This document shows positions 40,860 to 53,104 of a stretch of 64,000 bases of DNA, one piece after another. The stretch lies in the NCBI GenBank assembly GCA_016946835.1, contig JACVTC010000015.1, positions 312,501 through 376,500 of the forward strand, in the 5' to 3' direction. The DNA is from Neocallimastix lanati (nom. inval.) (lineage: Eukaryota > Neocallimastigomycota > Neocallimastigomycetes > Neocallimastigales > Neocallimastigaceae). Position 1 is the stretch's first letter, and every line of letters starts with the position of its first letter. The position numbers and the translations under genes were made by a program. The notes beneath the pieces were generated by a model. That model saw only the letters and a program-made list of their open reading frames with translations, searched no databases and had not been told where the DNA came from.

Positions 40860-41638
40860 TTTAAAAAAAAATAAAATTATATTAAATAAAAATGATAAAT
40901 TATACTATTGTATTATTTAACTATATAATAATGAAATAACAAATTAATGAAATATAAATTATATATACTCTTTTTTTAAAATTTTTTTATTTGATATTAT
41001 AACATTCTCTTAAAATACTCGATGTATTTATATTTATATTTTAAAATGAAATGAAATGAAATATAAAAAATAAATTATAAAATATGAAAAATAGTATATT
41101 TTACTATTATTGAATATATATATATTAAAATTCTTCAATAAATATATATTCATTGAAAGAAAATTTATATATACGAAAAAAATATAAAAAGAAAAACTAC
41201 CAAAATATTCAGACTATTAAAAAATTAATAATAAAAGAAATAAAATTTTTTTTTTAAATTTAATAACTTTCTCTTAAACTTCTTTTAATAATAAAATTCA
41301 TAGAGACCATTAATTATAGGAAATTTTATTACTAGTTATTGTTATTACTTCATAATAATTACTTCTTAAATAATTACTTTTTAATCTATTTATTTAACGA
41401 ATAAAATATTGTTTTAGTAAGCAATATAATTAATGAAATTAACATTATAACATATAACTAAATAACTAAATAATAAATAATAAATAAATAAATTTAAATT
41501 CTTTTATATATATTAAATAATTATTGTATACACTATATTTTTTTTATAGATAGATGATAATTAATTTTATAGAGTTTAGAAAATTTTATCATTTAAATAT
41601 TGTTTCAATAATGACAAAAAATAAAATAAAATAATAAT

Positions 41639-41670
<32 letters not shown>

Positions 41671-43020
41671 ATAACGACAAAAAATAAAATAAAAAAAAAA
41701 AAAAAAAAGATACATATATATCAATAGATTAAAAAAAAATTATAAATACTTCTACTTAAAAAGAAATAATCGTAATAAATAATAAATCCATAATAATAAT
41801 ATATAATAATAAATAATAATAATAAATAATAATAATAAATAATAATAATGTAATAATAATAATTAATAATAAAATGATCGTTTTTTTTTCATCCAACAAA
41901 TCTATGGAAATTGATTTAAATCTCGGTAATAGTGTATTCAATTTTCACGTCGTCATCATTCATCCTTCATACCTTCTTTATATTTTATTTTATTTTTTTT
42001 TTTCATTTTATATTAAGGTTAGGTGTTTATTACATTGCCTATAAAAAAATTTTTTTTATTCTGATATAGAAGGGTTTAGTTATTCAAATTTTGTTTTTTT
42101 ATTTAATTGTTTAAAATTATTTAATATTATTATTATTTATTATTTATTATAAAATAAATTAAATTAAAATATATATTTATATATATATATATATAAAATT
42201 TGTGTGTATTTAGATGTTTTCTCTCTGTGTGTGGTTTAATTTTATTATTATAAGAAAGGTTGAATTCATAAATTTAACCATAGAAACACACCTATAGATA
42301 ATAAAATTCTGTTGTTAACCTTAAATTTTATAATATATTTTTTATTTCTTTTTATTTTATATGTTGAAATATTTATGAATAAGATATGCATATATATATA
42401 TATTTTTTTATTTTATTTTATTTTATTTTATCTTGATAATTAATCAATATAAAAAATGGGAATGTTGTATTTTAGAACGTGGCTTTATATAAAAGTGGTA
42501 TATATAAATAAATTGTTTATATAATAGTGGCTTAAATTTTATTAAATAAATAAATAAATATTATAATATTATTTTGTTAAAAGAATACTTATAATTTATT
42601 ATTTATTATATTTAATTTGAATTTTTATTATTTATTTTATTTATTGCTTTTTTTATTAATTTGATTATTCAGTCGTTCTTTTTTTTTTTTTTTTTTTTGA
42701 AGTGATAATAAATAAAGTATTTATTAGGAAATTTTTTTTTAATGTTTAAAATTTAAAAAAAAAAAAAAAATTAATCCATTTATATTTATTTCTATTTTCA
42801 TTCATATATTTATTTATTTATTTACAATTATTTAAAAATAATTAAAAATATTGGGCGATAAATTACAAATTAAAAATTTATTTAGAAGCCACGTTCTGAA
42901 ATTCAAATTATGAAATTCAACATATTCATAAAAAAAATATATATATATAAAATATAAAGAAATAGGAGATTTCTTGATATTAATATATATATATATATTT
43001 TTGGGATCGTTCATTTCACA
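39518..43020. other. AT-rich intergenic DNA upstream of DRC3
   Basis: No gene was recognised. There are (ATT)n at about 39888-39949, (TTTA)n at 40797-40856 and many homopolymers. A complex island at about 41876-41980 has a short minus-strand frame (41756-41941, with LLPRFKSISIDLLDEKK) that dissolves into ATT-encoded low complexity; it is not supported as a gene. The 12-mer AGAACGTGGCTT (42474-42485) recurs inverted at 42886-42897. Confidence 0.5.
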
Positions 43021-43342
43021 ATCGTGCATTTTGCAATGTGGCATATAAAATAAAGCCATAGATTTTTAAGATATTCTATGCAATCATAAATAAATATATA
43101 AATAATAATTATTTCAAAAGAAATAATATATTAATATATTTTTCAATTAAATATTATTAAATAACTATTTCATAAATAATAATATATTCTATTAAAAAAG
43201 AATTATAAAAAATTATTTTTACAATTGAATATTAATAAATTATATATATATATAAAAGAATATTTATTATTTATTTATTATTTATTTAATTATTAAAAAA
43301 CAAGCTACATACGAAAATACGCCACATTGCAAAATTCACGAT
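43021..43342. mobile_element. MITE-like element with 22-bp terminal inverted repeats
   Basis: ATCGTGCATTTTGCAATGTG+GC at 43021-43042 is matched by its reverse complement at 43321-43342 with one mismatch in 22. The 278-bp interior is AT-rich and non-coding. The size (322 bp), inverted ends and lack of ORF fit a non-autonomous DNA transposon; target-site duplications are not obvious. Confidence 0.5.
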
Positions 43343-45062
43343 TTTAAAATACTAGATTTATATTTTTTTTATCTATTTCATTTTTTTAAACTTTTTATTA
43401 ATATTGAATTAATAAAGAATAAAATATATAAAATATATACTTTATTAACTATTATTTTGATGAATGTTTTTTTTTTTTTTTATTCATTTACTTTTTTATT
43501 AAAAAAAGTAGATTTAAATAAATATTATTATAATTAATTAATAATTAATAATGATAATTAATAATGATAAAAAGTATAAAAAGCAGTAATAATGATTCAT
43601 TATTAATACTATCACTTTTTAATAATGAAATAAATAATTAAAGAAGTCAATAAATTAGTATTAATATATATATCATAATATGAATATTTATATCTATATC
43701 GATAAATATAAAAAAATTAGATCCAAAGAGAGGTTACTTGAATTCTTTTAATTTTTTATATCAAGGAATTATTCTAATTATTCTAATTATTCTAATTATT
43801 ATTAAATATTTTTATAATATATAGCATTATGCTTTATTTTATATATTCCTTTCTATTTTCTATTTTAAATATAATAATTATTTATAATTTATTATTTATT
43901 ATTTATTATTTACTACTATTTATTATTTATTAATAAATACTCTTACTATTTATTGTATACTACTATTTATTATCTATTATTTAATTATTTATTATTTAAT
44001 TATTATTTATTTTTATTTATTATTAAATCATTTATTATTTATAATTCAATTGTTTATTATGATATAAAACGCAAATAAAAACTTTAATTATTAATAAATT
44101 ATTTTATTAATAATTACATAAAAATAAATTAATAAATCATTTGCAAATTCGTGACATAAATAAAACGTGATCGAAAATAACGTGAGAAAATTAAAATTAT
44201 GTAAAAACATAATTTTATGAAAGAACATAAAAATTAATGTAAACATAAAATTTATTACATAAATTTTATGTTATGTTAAAATTGAAATAATTTATAAATT
44301 TCTTTTTATTATTTTTATTATTTTTATATTTAATATTTTATTTTATTATATTTTTAATTATTTTAATAATTATTATTTTATATTAATATTTTATTAATTA
44401 TAATAAATTTATATTTTTATTAATATTTTATGAATATTTTATATTTTATTTTATACTTTTATCTTAAATACTTTAAATACTAAATAATTAATTTTTATTA
44501 TTTTTAAAATAGTTTATAGTTAAAGAAAATTATAAAAAGAATACTTTTTCTTTATGTTAATTCTTTGCAATATGTTATGCCAATTTACTTCATACAATAC
44601 TTAATTTATATTATATAATTACTTTTATATTTACAATGAATAATTAAATAAATGTAACAAATAAGTTTTATAATTACTTTTAAATAATAAATAAATAAAA
44701 TTTTATAATTAAATAACAATCTTATAAAACTTCTCCCAACAAGAGAACTTGAACCAAAGGCGTACTTTATCAATTATTTACTACTATTTATTATATATTA
44801 AAAATACTCTTCTTATTTATTATTATTTATTATTTACTACTATTTATTATATAATTATTATTATTTATTATTATTTATTATTTACTACTATTTATTATAT
44901 AATTATTTATTATTTATTATTTATTATTTACCTAATATTTATAAGATTTATTATCTATTATAATTAAAATTTATTTATATATACTATTAATTTCCATTTT
45001 CTGTATATTTAATTTTATTTTTCTATTAGTATTTTATATTTAGTATTATTATAATTCTGTTC

Positions 45063-45138
45063 AAATGAAAATAGAACAAAAATGGAAATGAATAAAAAAT
45101 TGAAATAATTCATTTCCATTTTTGTTCTATTTTCATTT
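45063..45138. repeat. Perfect 31-bp inverted repeat (hairpin)
   Basis: The left arm (45063-45093, starting AAATGAAAATAGAACAAAAA) and right arm (45108-45138) are exact reverse complements across 31 bases, with a 14-base A-rich loop. The arms contain several G:C pairs and non-repetitive text, so this is not a by-product of simple repeats. Confidence 0.9.
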
Positions 45139-46996
45139 AAACTTATTTAATATATATATATAAAAAGGAAAAAAAATTCTTTATAAGGTAAATACAAATA
45201 TAAATGCAAATCATTTTTTGAACACACAACAAATAAATAATAAATTAAATTAATAAATTTAATTAAATCTAATTTAATATAAACTTTTTTAATTATTTTT
45301 TTAATTAATTAATTATTTTTAATTTTTTAAAATTTCCTTTTTTTTAGAGTAAATCCATTTTTGGAAAAAAAGATGTTATGAAAAAATATATATATCTATA
45401 TATGTAAAGAATATATAAATATTTAAATCTATGTACCTATCGAAAATAACTAACTATATTACTATAAAAATGTATAAAAATATTATTTGTAATAAATATA
45501 TAAATAATATTTTTAATGGGTATAATAAAGTAATATATAAAAATATTATTTATTAAATAAATATATAAAAAATATAATAAATATATATATAAAAATAATA
45601 AATAGATAAAAATATTATTTATAATAAATATATAAAATATTTTTAAATCAACCTTCTCTTTATAGTTCAATTTATAAAATTTATTTTTTTATTTTATTTT
45701 CATCTTGTACAACATTAAAAAGAATGTTTAAATGAAATTTTAATGTAACTCTTTTGTAATACTTAAAAAATTTCTAAAATGAAATATGAAATATGAAAAT
45801 TAATATATTCAAATTAGTATTATTTAATATTTAATATTTAATATTTAATATTTAATTATTTAATATTTATTATTATTAAAAATGTATTTCTATCTATTGA
45901 GATTATCAAAAAATTCTTTTTATTCATATATACATATATACATATATACATATATAAATACTTACACATACATATACATAATATATATAATTTATGCATA
46001 ATACTTTAATTCATTTATACATATATAATACATATATATGATACGTATATATATATTTATATAATACGTTTATGTATAATCTAATACATTTATACATTTA
46101 TATAATATAAAACATAAAGTATTCATACAAACATTATTTTTCACAAAAAAGACAAAAAAAAAGACAAAAAGACAAAAATAAAAATAAAAATGACAAAAAA
46201 CGGTTTCTTTAAATAATTTATTAAATGTTATTAAATGTTGTTGATGATTCTTCGTGTATTGTTGTACATTCGTACAAATACATGCGGAATATACTTGAAA
46301 AAAAAAAAATTCAAAACTATATTTTTAATTATTTATTATTTATTAATTATTATTTATTATTCAATTATTTATTATTTATTATTTATTATTTAATACTCTT
46401 TTTATTATTATTTATTATTTATTATTAAATACTCTTTTTATTATTATTTATTATTTATTATTTATACTACTTGAAATATATACTAAATAGTATTACAATA
46501 TATTTACATAATTTGTAATAATTCAATTGCCTCTTTTTTTTTATTATATTATATAAGGTTTAAATTTTTTTTTTTGTTTTTTTGTTTTTGTAACACAAAA
46601 AAAATTTTAAATTAAAAAAATTTATTATTTTAATATTTATTTATTTATTTTAATATTTATTTATTTATTTTAATATCTAATTAATTAATTAATTATTTTA
46701 ATATTTACTTATTTACTTATTTATTTATTTATTTTAATATTTTTGTATTTTTTTTTTTGGTAAAAAACATTAATGCAATTCAAATGAATAATATGAGATA
46801 TGATTATTTTCATTTATATTGATTCCATTAATTATTATAAATTGTACCATATATTATTTCAATATCAATTCAGTTTAAAAAAAATTTCTTTTTATTTTTT
46901 TATTTCTATGAAAATTAATATAATCAGTTAATATATAATAATTTATGATTATAATAGTTGTAGTTTTAATCTTTCTAATTATTTAATTAGATATTT

Positions 46997-47192
46997 TTAA
47001 TAATAATAAATAATAAATAATAAATAATAAATAATAAATAATAAATAATAAATAATAAATAATAAATAATAAATAATAAATAATAAATAATAAATAATAA
47101 ATAATAAATAATAAATAATAAATAATAAATAATAAATAATAAATAATAAATAATAAATAATTAAATAATAAATAATAAATAATAAATAATAA
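46997..47192. repeat. AATAAATA/AATAATA microsatellite
   Basis: About 28 near-perfect AATAAAT units follow one another with one AATTAAAT variant. Same family as the arrays at 1.4 and 10.5 kb; the orientation matches the 1.4-kb array. Confidence 0.9.
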
Positions 47193-47497
47193 TATATTTT
47201 TTTTATAGACTAAATAATAATAATAATAATAATAATAGTTTTATAGTTTAATAATAATACTAATAATGATAGTTATATATAGTTTTCTATTAATTGATGA
47301 TTAAATAAATGTGCAATTTTTAAAATTATAACTTTTTAATAAATAATAATCATATTAATATATAATTTTTAATATATATATATAATATGTATAAATATAA
47401 TTCTTTTTTTATACTAGTAAATTCTAATTAATAATAAAATTAATTATAATAAAAAATTTTATGAAACGAAAAAACAAAAACAGAAAAAAGAAATAAA

Positions 47498-47542
<45 letters not shown>

Positions 47543-48413
47543 TTTAAAATTATCATTTTAATATTAAATACATTATTTTAAAGAAAAATAATGTTTTATT
47601 ATTAATAAAAATTATTTTAAAGATAAGAAATTGTAAAATTTATATATTTAATAATTTATATTTTATAAAGAAATAAATTAAAAGTAAATAAATAAGTATA
47701 TAATACTAATTATTAAATATATCAATTTTAAACAATAATACAAAATCTAAAAAATTATAAAGCTAATCAAATCAAAAATATATTAAAATAAAATAAATAA
47801 ATAATTTAAGAAAATAAAATTTTAAAAAAGATATAATATACAATAAAAAAAAAAAAAACAACAACAGTAATAATAAAAATAAATCATTTAAAAAATAAAC
47901 AAATCTATCAACAAATAACTTTATACATATAATATACCGAAAGAAAAGAAAAGCAAAGCAAAGCAAAGCAAAAAAAAAAAAAAAAAAAAAAAAACCCAGT
48001 AACTCAATAATAAATATAATTTAATAATATCAAATAATCGTAAAATTAAAAAAAAATTAATATTTAAAAATAATAATAATAATAACAATATATAAATAAA
48101 TAAAAACATTATATCAAAGATAATACTTTATTATTGTTAATATTATTAGTTTTTAAATTTGTAGATTTCTAATTTCTAATAATAATAATAATAATAGTAA
48201 TAATAATAATAATAATTAATACAAAATAACAAAATAATAAAACAATAAAACAACTTTAATAAACAAATAATATTAAAAAAATAAATATTATTAAAACATC
48301 ATAGAATAATACCAAATTTTAAAACAAATATATTTCTTTATAAATATTATTCATAATAATTACAATATTTCTTAAATACTCTAATTTAATATAATAATAA
48401 TAATAATATCAAA

Positions 48414-50915
48414 ATGTTAGGAACTGTAGTTAATAATCAAACAATAACAGAAAACATAAACCATAAAACTTCTACTTCTTTAAAAGAAAAATCAATATAT
48501 GATAAGTCAGTAGTAGATAATAAGGAAGATGAAGGTATAAAAAATCAACCATCGGCTTTTGCAGAATCCATACTAGCGAATTCTATATTTTCAGAAAATA
48601 ATAATGATATAAATGAAACTATAAATGCTATGTCACTCGATGAAAAATTTATGGAAGATATACCTGAAGGAAAAGAGATAAATAATAGTAAGATTATTAG
48701 TGATAGTATAATGAGAGAAAAATCAGTAGCAGGTCAATCCTTTGCTGAAAAGGAAAATTTCATTAATAATAAATCACCTATAATAAAATCATCGTCGGTA
48801 AGTTCTAATACGACTTCAGAAAGAAAAGGTTCATTTGTGGAAAAACTTGATAGACATCCTTCTTTTGTGAATCAATCTATAATAGAAGGGGATATTGATC
48901 GAAGACCTTCCTATATTGATAAATCAATTATTGAAGAAAAAGACCCTGAATTCATTGATGAAGATCGTATTGATGAAAATGATAAACATTATATGGAAAG
49001 ATCTATCATTATTGAGGAACCTATTCGTCAAAGTACTATCATTGATCCAACAGGTTCTTTTGAAAAATCAAAAATAAGTAAGAATAATAATTATAGTAGA
49101 ATAATAGAACATGAACCATCAAATCATGTAGAAGTGGGGAATGAAAACAAATCTTCAATAAAAAAGGATTCAGAAAGTGATAAATATAGTAGTAAAAGTC
49201 ATCCTAATAGTAATAAAGATGGCAATAAATCTGTTATAAGCGAAGCAAATACTTCTTACAGTAAAAGATCTAATAAATCAATGTCTATGGATTATAGTAT
49301 TACCTCGGATGCTGATCGTTCAACAACTAGTGTAAGAAGAAAAATATTTAGTATGCTTTTTATACCAAATAGCCGTTCAAATCATTTATTTGGTAGTGGT
49401 AGCAGTGGTAGTGGTCTAAGTAGTGTTCGTTCTAGTCGTTTATTTGGTTCATCATCATCATCATCTTCTAAACAAGTTGAAAAGAAAAAAAAAAAGAAGA
49501 CCGTTTTCACCGATTTACCAGATAATGTTATTCAAATGATTTTCAAGTATATAGGAGAAACTTATTCTATCGAATTTAAACATACTTGTTCAAAGACCTA
49601 TCGTGTAGGTAATCATCCAGATACCATTGCTAAATGGCTCTATTATTACTATGATCCAAAAGTATTAACAATTCCGGAATCAGATCAACAAATTGCCTTC
49701 AAGAATCGTGTGATTATTTCTAATGAAGTTATTGCTTCTATTGTAAATAATATTGATGAAAAGGTTGTTGAAGATTTTGATGATAATTTAAAGAATTCTT
49801 TGACGGCTTATGCCTTGAAAAAGGATGATTTAAATCTACTTCAAGCACTTTTTAAACCTTTCTGTTTTAATGTTGAAGTAGGCTTAGTAAGTATTGCCTG
49901 TCAAAATCAAAATAAAACTTCTCAAGAATTCATTACCTATCTTTTCGAAAAAGATTTTATTCTTCCAAAATCTACCTTCTTTGAAGCCTGTCTTCGTTAC
50001 AATACCTATGTTATTAACTGTTACCTTAATTATAATGATATTTCTCATAAGGAAATTGATGATTACTTTAAGAGTGTTGAGAAGAGACCCTTCCATCCGA
50101 TGGTTGCCGCCGCACGTTCTGGAGATATGGCCTTAATTAAGAATTTAATTGAAGATATTGGATGTAGTATCTCCTTATTTGGTTATTATGCCTTCATTAA
50201 GGCCATTTCTCATAATAAATTGAATGTGGCGAAATATATATTCAATATTTATCCTCAGCTTGATTTAAATGATAATGAAATGATGAACATTGTATCTAAA
50301 GCGGCGGAAAGAGGTCGTTTAGACACCATTCGTTTAATTAAATACGTCTATGATAAACGTTATGGTAAGTCGAGAAGTGTAAATGTCTTCCGTAAACCAG
50401 GTATTTTAGCTAATGCCATTACTGCTTCCGCTTTAGCAGGTCAATTAGAATGTTGTGTATGGTTAATGGAAAGAGAAAAGAAATATATTAATGAAGAATA
50501 TGCAAATCGTATCTTGGATTGCTTCACCGTTCATTTGAAAGGTAAATCACATTTACCTTTACTTCATCGTGCTCGTTTTCTTCAATATTTAAGTCGATTC
50601 CCAACTAATTTCAAAAGTAAAAGTGGTTATGATCTATTGAAGATAGCTATTAGTCATAATGATGAAGATTCTATTAACGTTTTAATTGATAATGGTGTTG
50701 ATTTTAGAGCTGAAAATGAACAAGCTTTACAGTTGGCTTGTGGTTTAGGTAAATTAAAAGCAATTAAAGCCTTATTAAATAAGGGAGCTCAACCCAATAA
50801 ATATGTTCTTCGTACCTTAAAGAAAGGAGTCATCATTAATGGTAATATTGTACGATTAGATCGTGAAAAGAAGAATGAAGTGACTCATTTGATAAATGCT
50901 TCACAGGTAAAATAA
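48414..50915 (+). CDS. F-box-like / ankyrin-like repeat protein (833 aa)
   Basis: A single long frame from ATG 48414, preceded by AAA, to TAA 50915. Residues 1-360 are polar, Ser/Asn/Asp-rich and likely disordered, with a loosely repeated motif (DRHPSFVNQSIIEG, then DRRPSYIDKSIIEE). There is a Ser/Gly run (~320-355) and a Lys stretch. At ~364-405, FTDLPDNVIQMIFKYIGE begins an F-box-like segment (L-P-x-x-V/L..I..Y/F). From ~440 to the end, helical repeats resemble degenerate ankyrin units (VAAARSGDMALIKNLIED, AISHNDEDSINVLIDNGVD, ALQLACGLGKLKAIKALLNKGA). F-box/ankyrin proteins often act as substrate adaptors of SCF ubiquitin ligases; that role is inferred. The end reads CAG|GTAAAATAA, so the last two codons may instead be a splice donor leading to a further exon. 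Confidence 0.8.
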   Translation: MLGTVVNNQTITENINHKTSTSLKEKSIYDKSVVDNKEDEGIKNQPSAFAESILANSIFSENNNDINETINAMSLDEKFMEDIPEGKEINNSKIISDSIMREKSVAGQSFAEKENFINNKSPIIKSSSVSSNTTSERKGSFVEKLDRHPSFVNQSIIEGDIDRRPSYIDKSIIEEKDPEFIDEDRIDENDKHYMERSIIIEEPIRQSTIIDPTGSFEKSKISKNNNYSRIIEHEPSNHVEVGNENKSSIKKDSESDKYSSKSHPNSNKDGNKSVISEANTSYSKRSNKSMSMDYSITSDADRSTTSVRRKIFSMLFIPNSRSNHLFGSGSSGSGLSSVRSSRLFGSSSSSSSKQVEKKKKKKTVFTDLPDNVIQMIFKYIGETYSIEFKHTCSKTYRVGNHPDTIAKWLYYYYDPKVLTIPESDQQIAFKNRVIISNEVIASIVNNIDEKVVEDFDDNLKNSLTAYALKKDDLNLLQALFKPFCFNVEVGLVSIACQNQNKTSQEFITYLFEKDFILPKSTFFEACLRYNTYVINCYLNYNDISHKEIDDYFKSVEKRPFHPMVAAARSGDMALIKNLIEDIGCSISLFGYYAFIKAISHNKLNVAKYIFNIYPQLDLNDNEMMNIVSKAAERGRLDTIRLIKYVYDKRYGKSRSVNVFRKPGILANAITASALAGQLECCVWLMEREKKYINEEYANRILDCFTVHLKGKSHLPLLHRARFLQYLSRFPTNFKSKSGYDLLKIAISHNDEDSINVLIDNGVDFRAENEQALQLACGLGKLKAIKALLNKGAQPNKYVLRTLKKGVIINGNIVRLDREKKNEVTHLINASQVK

Positions 50916-50927
50916 TAATAATAATTC

Positions 50928-51118
50928 ATTACTTTAACTCTTTCTACTACTTTACTACTACTATTAATAATAAATTATTTAATGTTATTTAAAGAATTTT
51001 TTTTTTTATATATAATAATAAATTTATATTTATATTTATATTTATACTCTTATTTTTTTTTTTCTAATTCAAATTTTTATGTTGTTATTTTTCTATTTTT
51101 CTATTTTTTTATTTCTTA

Positions 51119-51149
<31 letters not shown>

Positions 51150-51414
51150 TTTAATAATTATTAATTATTAATTATATTAATTTGTTATAATTATAATATT
51201 AATAATAATATTATTATTATTTGTTTTTATTTTAATATTATTTATTCTAGTCCCCTAAAAGATTTTCACTCTCATTCCAAAAATAAGTATAGCTTTTTTT
51301 ATTTTTATTTTTATTTTTTTTTTTTTAAAAAAAATAAAGTGAAATTATACCTTTACCTTTTTTTTTTTTTATTATAATTTATATAATGTTTATTTTTCTT
51401 TAATAACAAAAAAA

Positions 51415-51446
<32 letters not shown>

Positions 51447-51944
51447 TTAACAATAAATTTATACAAGAAATATATCGCTGTAAAAATAATAATAACAATT
51501 TATATAAATAAAAAAAATATTGGTTATTGTCAATAATAAAATAAATTAATTTATTGTTTTTTTATTCTTGGTGATAGCTTTAGGTATTATTATAAAATTA
51601 AAAAACAAATAATATTTATTTTTTTCTAAAAACAAAACAAAATACAAACAAATAAACAAACAAACAAACAAGCAATCGAAAAATATAATATATATAATTT
51701 TTTTTTTCTTAAAAAAAAAAAAAAAAAAAAGTTTATGATTATGTATAATATATATATAATATGTCTAATGAATTTAATTAGAAATTAGAAAATTATATCA
51801 TAATAAATATTATAATTTAAGAAAAAGATATAGAAAATATTTTTTGAAGTGTATTTACCATGATTTATACTTTTTTTTTTTTTTTTTTTTTTTTTTGTAA
51901 ATAAATTTATTTTTAAAATTTTTTTTATATTTTTTTAATAATAA

Positions 51945-51988
<44 letters not shown>

Positions 51989-52107
51989 GTAAAAATAAAA
52001 AAAAAAAAAATTAAAATAAAAAAAAAAATTAAAATTAATAATAAAAATAAAATAAAATATAAAATAAAATAAAATAAATTAAAATAAAATATAGTTATCA
52101 TCAACAA

Positions 52108-52144
<37 letters not shown>

Positions 52145-52235
52145 TAATTGTTAATTATTAAATTATTATTATTATTATTATTATTATTATGTTATAATAT
52201 TATTATTATCTTTTTTTTTTTTTTTTTTTTTTTTT
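50928..52235. repeat. 1.3-kb segmental duplication, copy A
   Basis: The sequence starting ATTACTTTAACTCTTTCTAC, 13 nt after the stop of the F-box/ankyrin gene, is nearly identical to 60218-61554 over its whole length, including non-repetitive text such as AGTCCCCTAAAAGATTTTCA and TGTATTTACCATGATTTATA. Differences are a few substitutions and homopolymer lengths. The matching block ends in TATTATTATC followed by poly-T. No ORF is supported in it. Confidence 0.95.
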
Positions 52236-52720
52236 GAATTCAAAATATTTCATCCTTTTAATATCCAACATACATATTTAATGTGGAATTTCAGTATAAA
52301 TATTGAAAGATTATAAATTTGGTAAATAGAATTCCTTACTGAAACGTTCAAAAAATGTAATAAAGCGTTCCATAGATAACAATATATTTTGTTTAATTCA
52401 ATATTGATTAGATTAAAATATGAATAAAAAAATTATTTATATTCTTATATATATATAGACAATTAATTCATTTGAAAGTCTTTTTTTTTATGAAAAATAA
52501 TGCTATAATAAAAAACTTCAAAATTAAATTAAAAATTGACATAATATTAGACTTAAATAATTTAAAATTAAGATCAAATTTTAATTAAATCCAATTATTG
52601 ATAAACTTTAATAAAGTTTATGACTTAATGTAAGGTATTTTTAATAACAAAGTTTATATACAACTATTTTCAATTTAGTTGCAAAATATTTTGATTACTT
52701 ATCGAAATTATAGAAATTGT

Positions 52721-52751
<31 letters not shown>

Positions 52752-53104
52752 TATTTATTGTTTTTTTTCCTCTTTTTTATATAATATTAATTATTAAACA
52801 ATGCATGATTAATATTTTATTTAATTACTTTTTCTTTTTTTATTTTTTATTTTTTATCGTTATATATAAATTTTTTATAATTTTATTAAAGTATTTTTTA
52901 TTCAAAAATAAAAATAAAATAAATTTATACATATATAAAATAATAAATGCATTTCCATCCGTTTTTTTATATTAATTTGGTTCTGTTATATTATATTTTT
53001 ATATCTTCATAAAAACATTTTTTATTCAAAAATGAAAATATATTTTATATAAATATATATATCAAATAATATAAATGTATATCGAACCATTTTTTTTTTT
53101 TTAC
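52236..53104. other. AT-rich intergenic DNA
   Basis: No gene is supported. The short plus-strand frame at 52679-52975 is low-complexity Ile/Phe/Tyr translation of AT-rich DNA. Sequence near 53000-53090 is probably the 3' flank of the minus-strand SnoaL-like gene. Confidence 0.5.

Larger units (their letters stand above)
43343..48413. other. AT-rich, gene-free DNA with short TTTATTA arrays
   Basis: No gene is visible. ATTATTT-family patches occur at about 43880-44055, 44777-44945, 46325-46463 and (inverted) 46997-47192. Three of them contain the AATACTCTT motif also found in the 1.4-kb array. A strong hairpin lies at 45063-45138. A (CATATATA)n-like tract lies at about 45925-46080. The last few hundred bases are A-rich, as in a 5' leader of the next gene. 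Confidence 0.55.

Noticed and set aside
42832-43059. 75-codon minus-strand frame with MPHCKMHDCEMNDP
   Set aside because: It starts inside the 22-bp terminal inverted repeat of the MITE-like element and continues as AT-repeat translation, so it is not a gene.
44715-44760. GGTTCAAGTTCTC on the minus strand, like a tRNA B box
   Set aside because: No A box, no matching acceptor stem and no anticodon arm could be placed around it.
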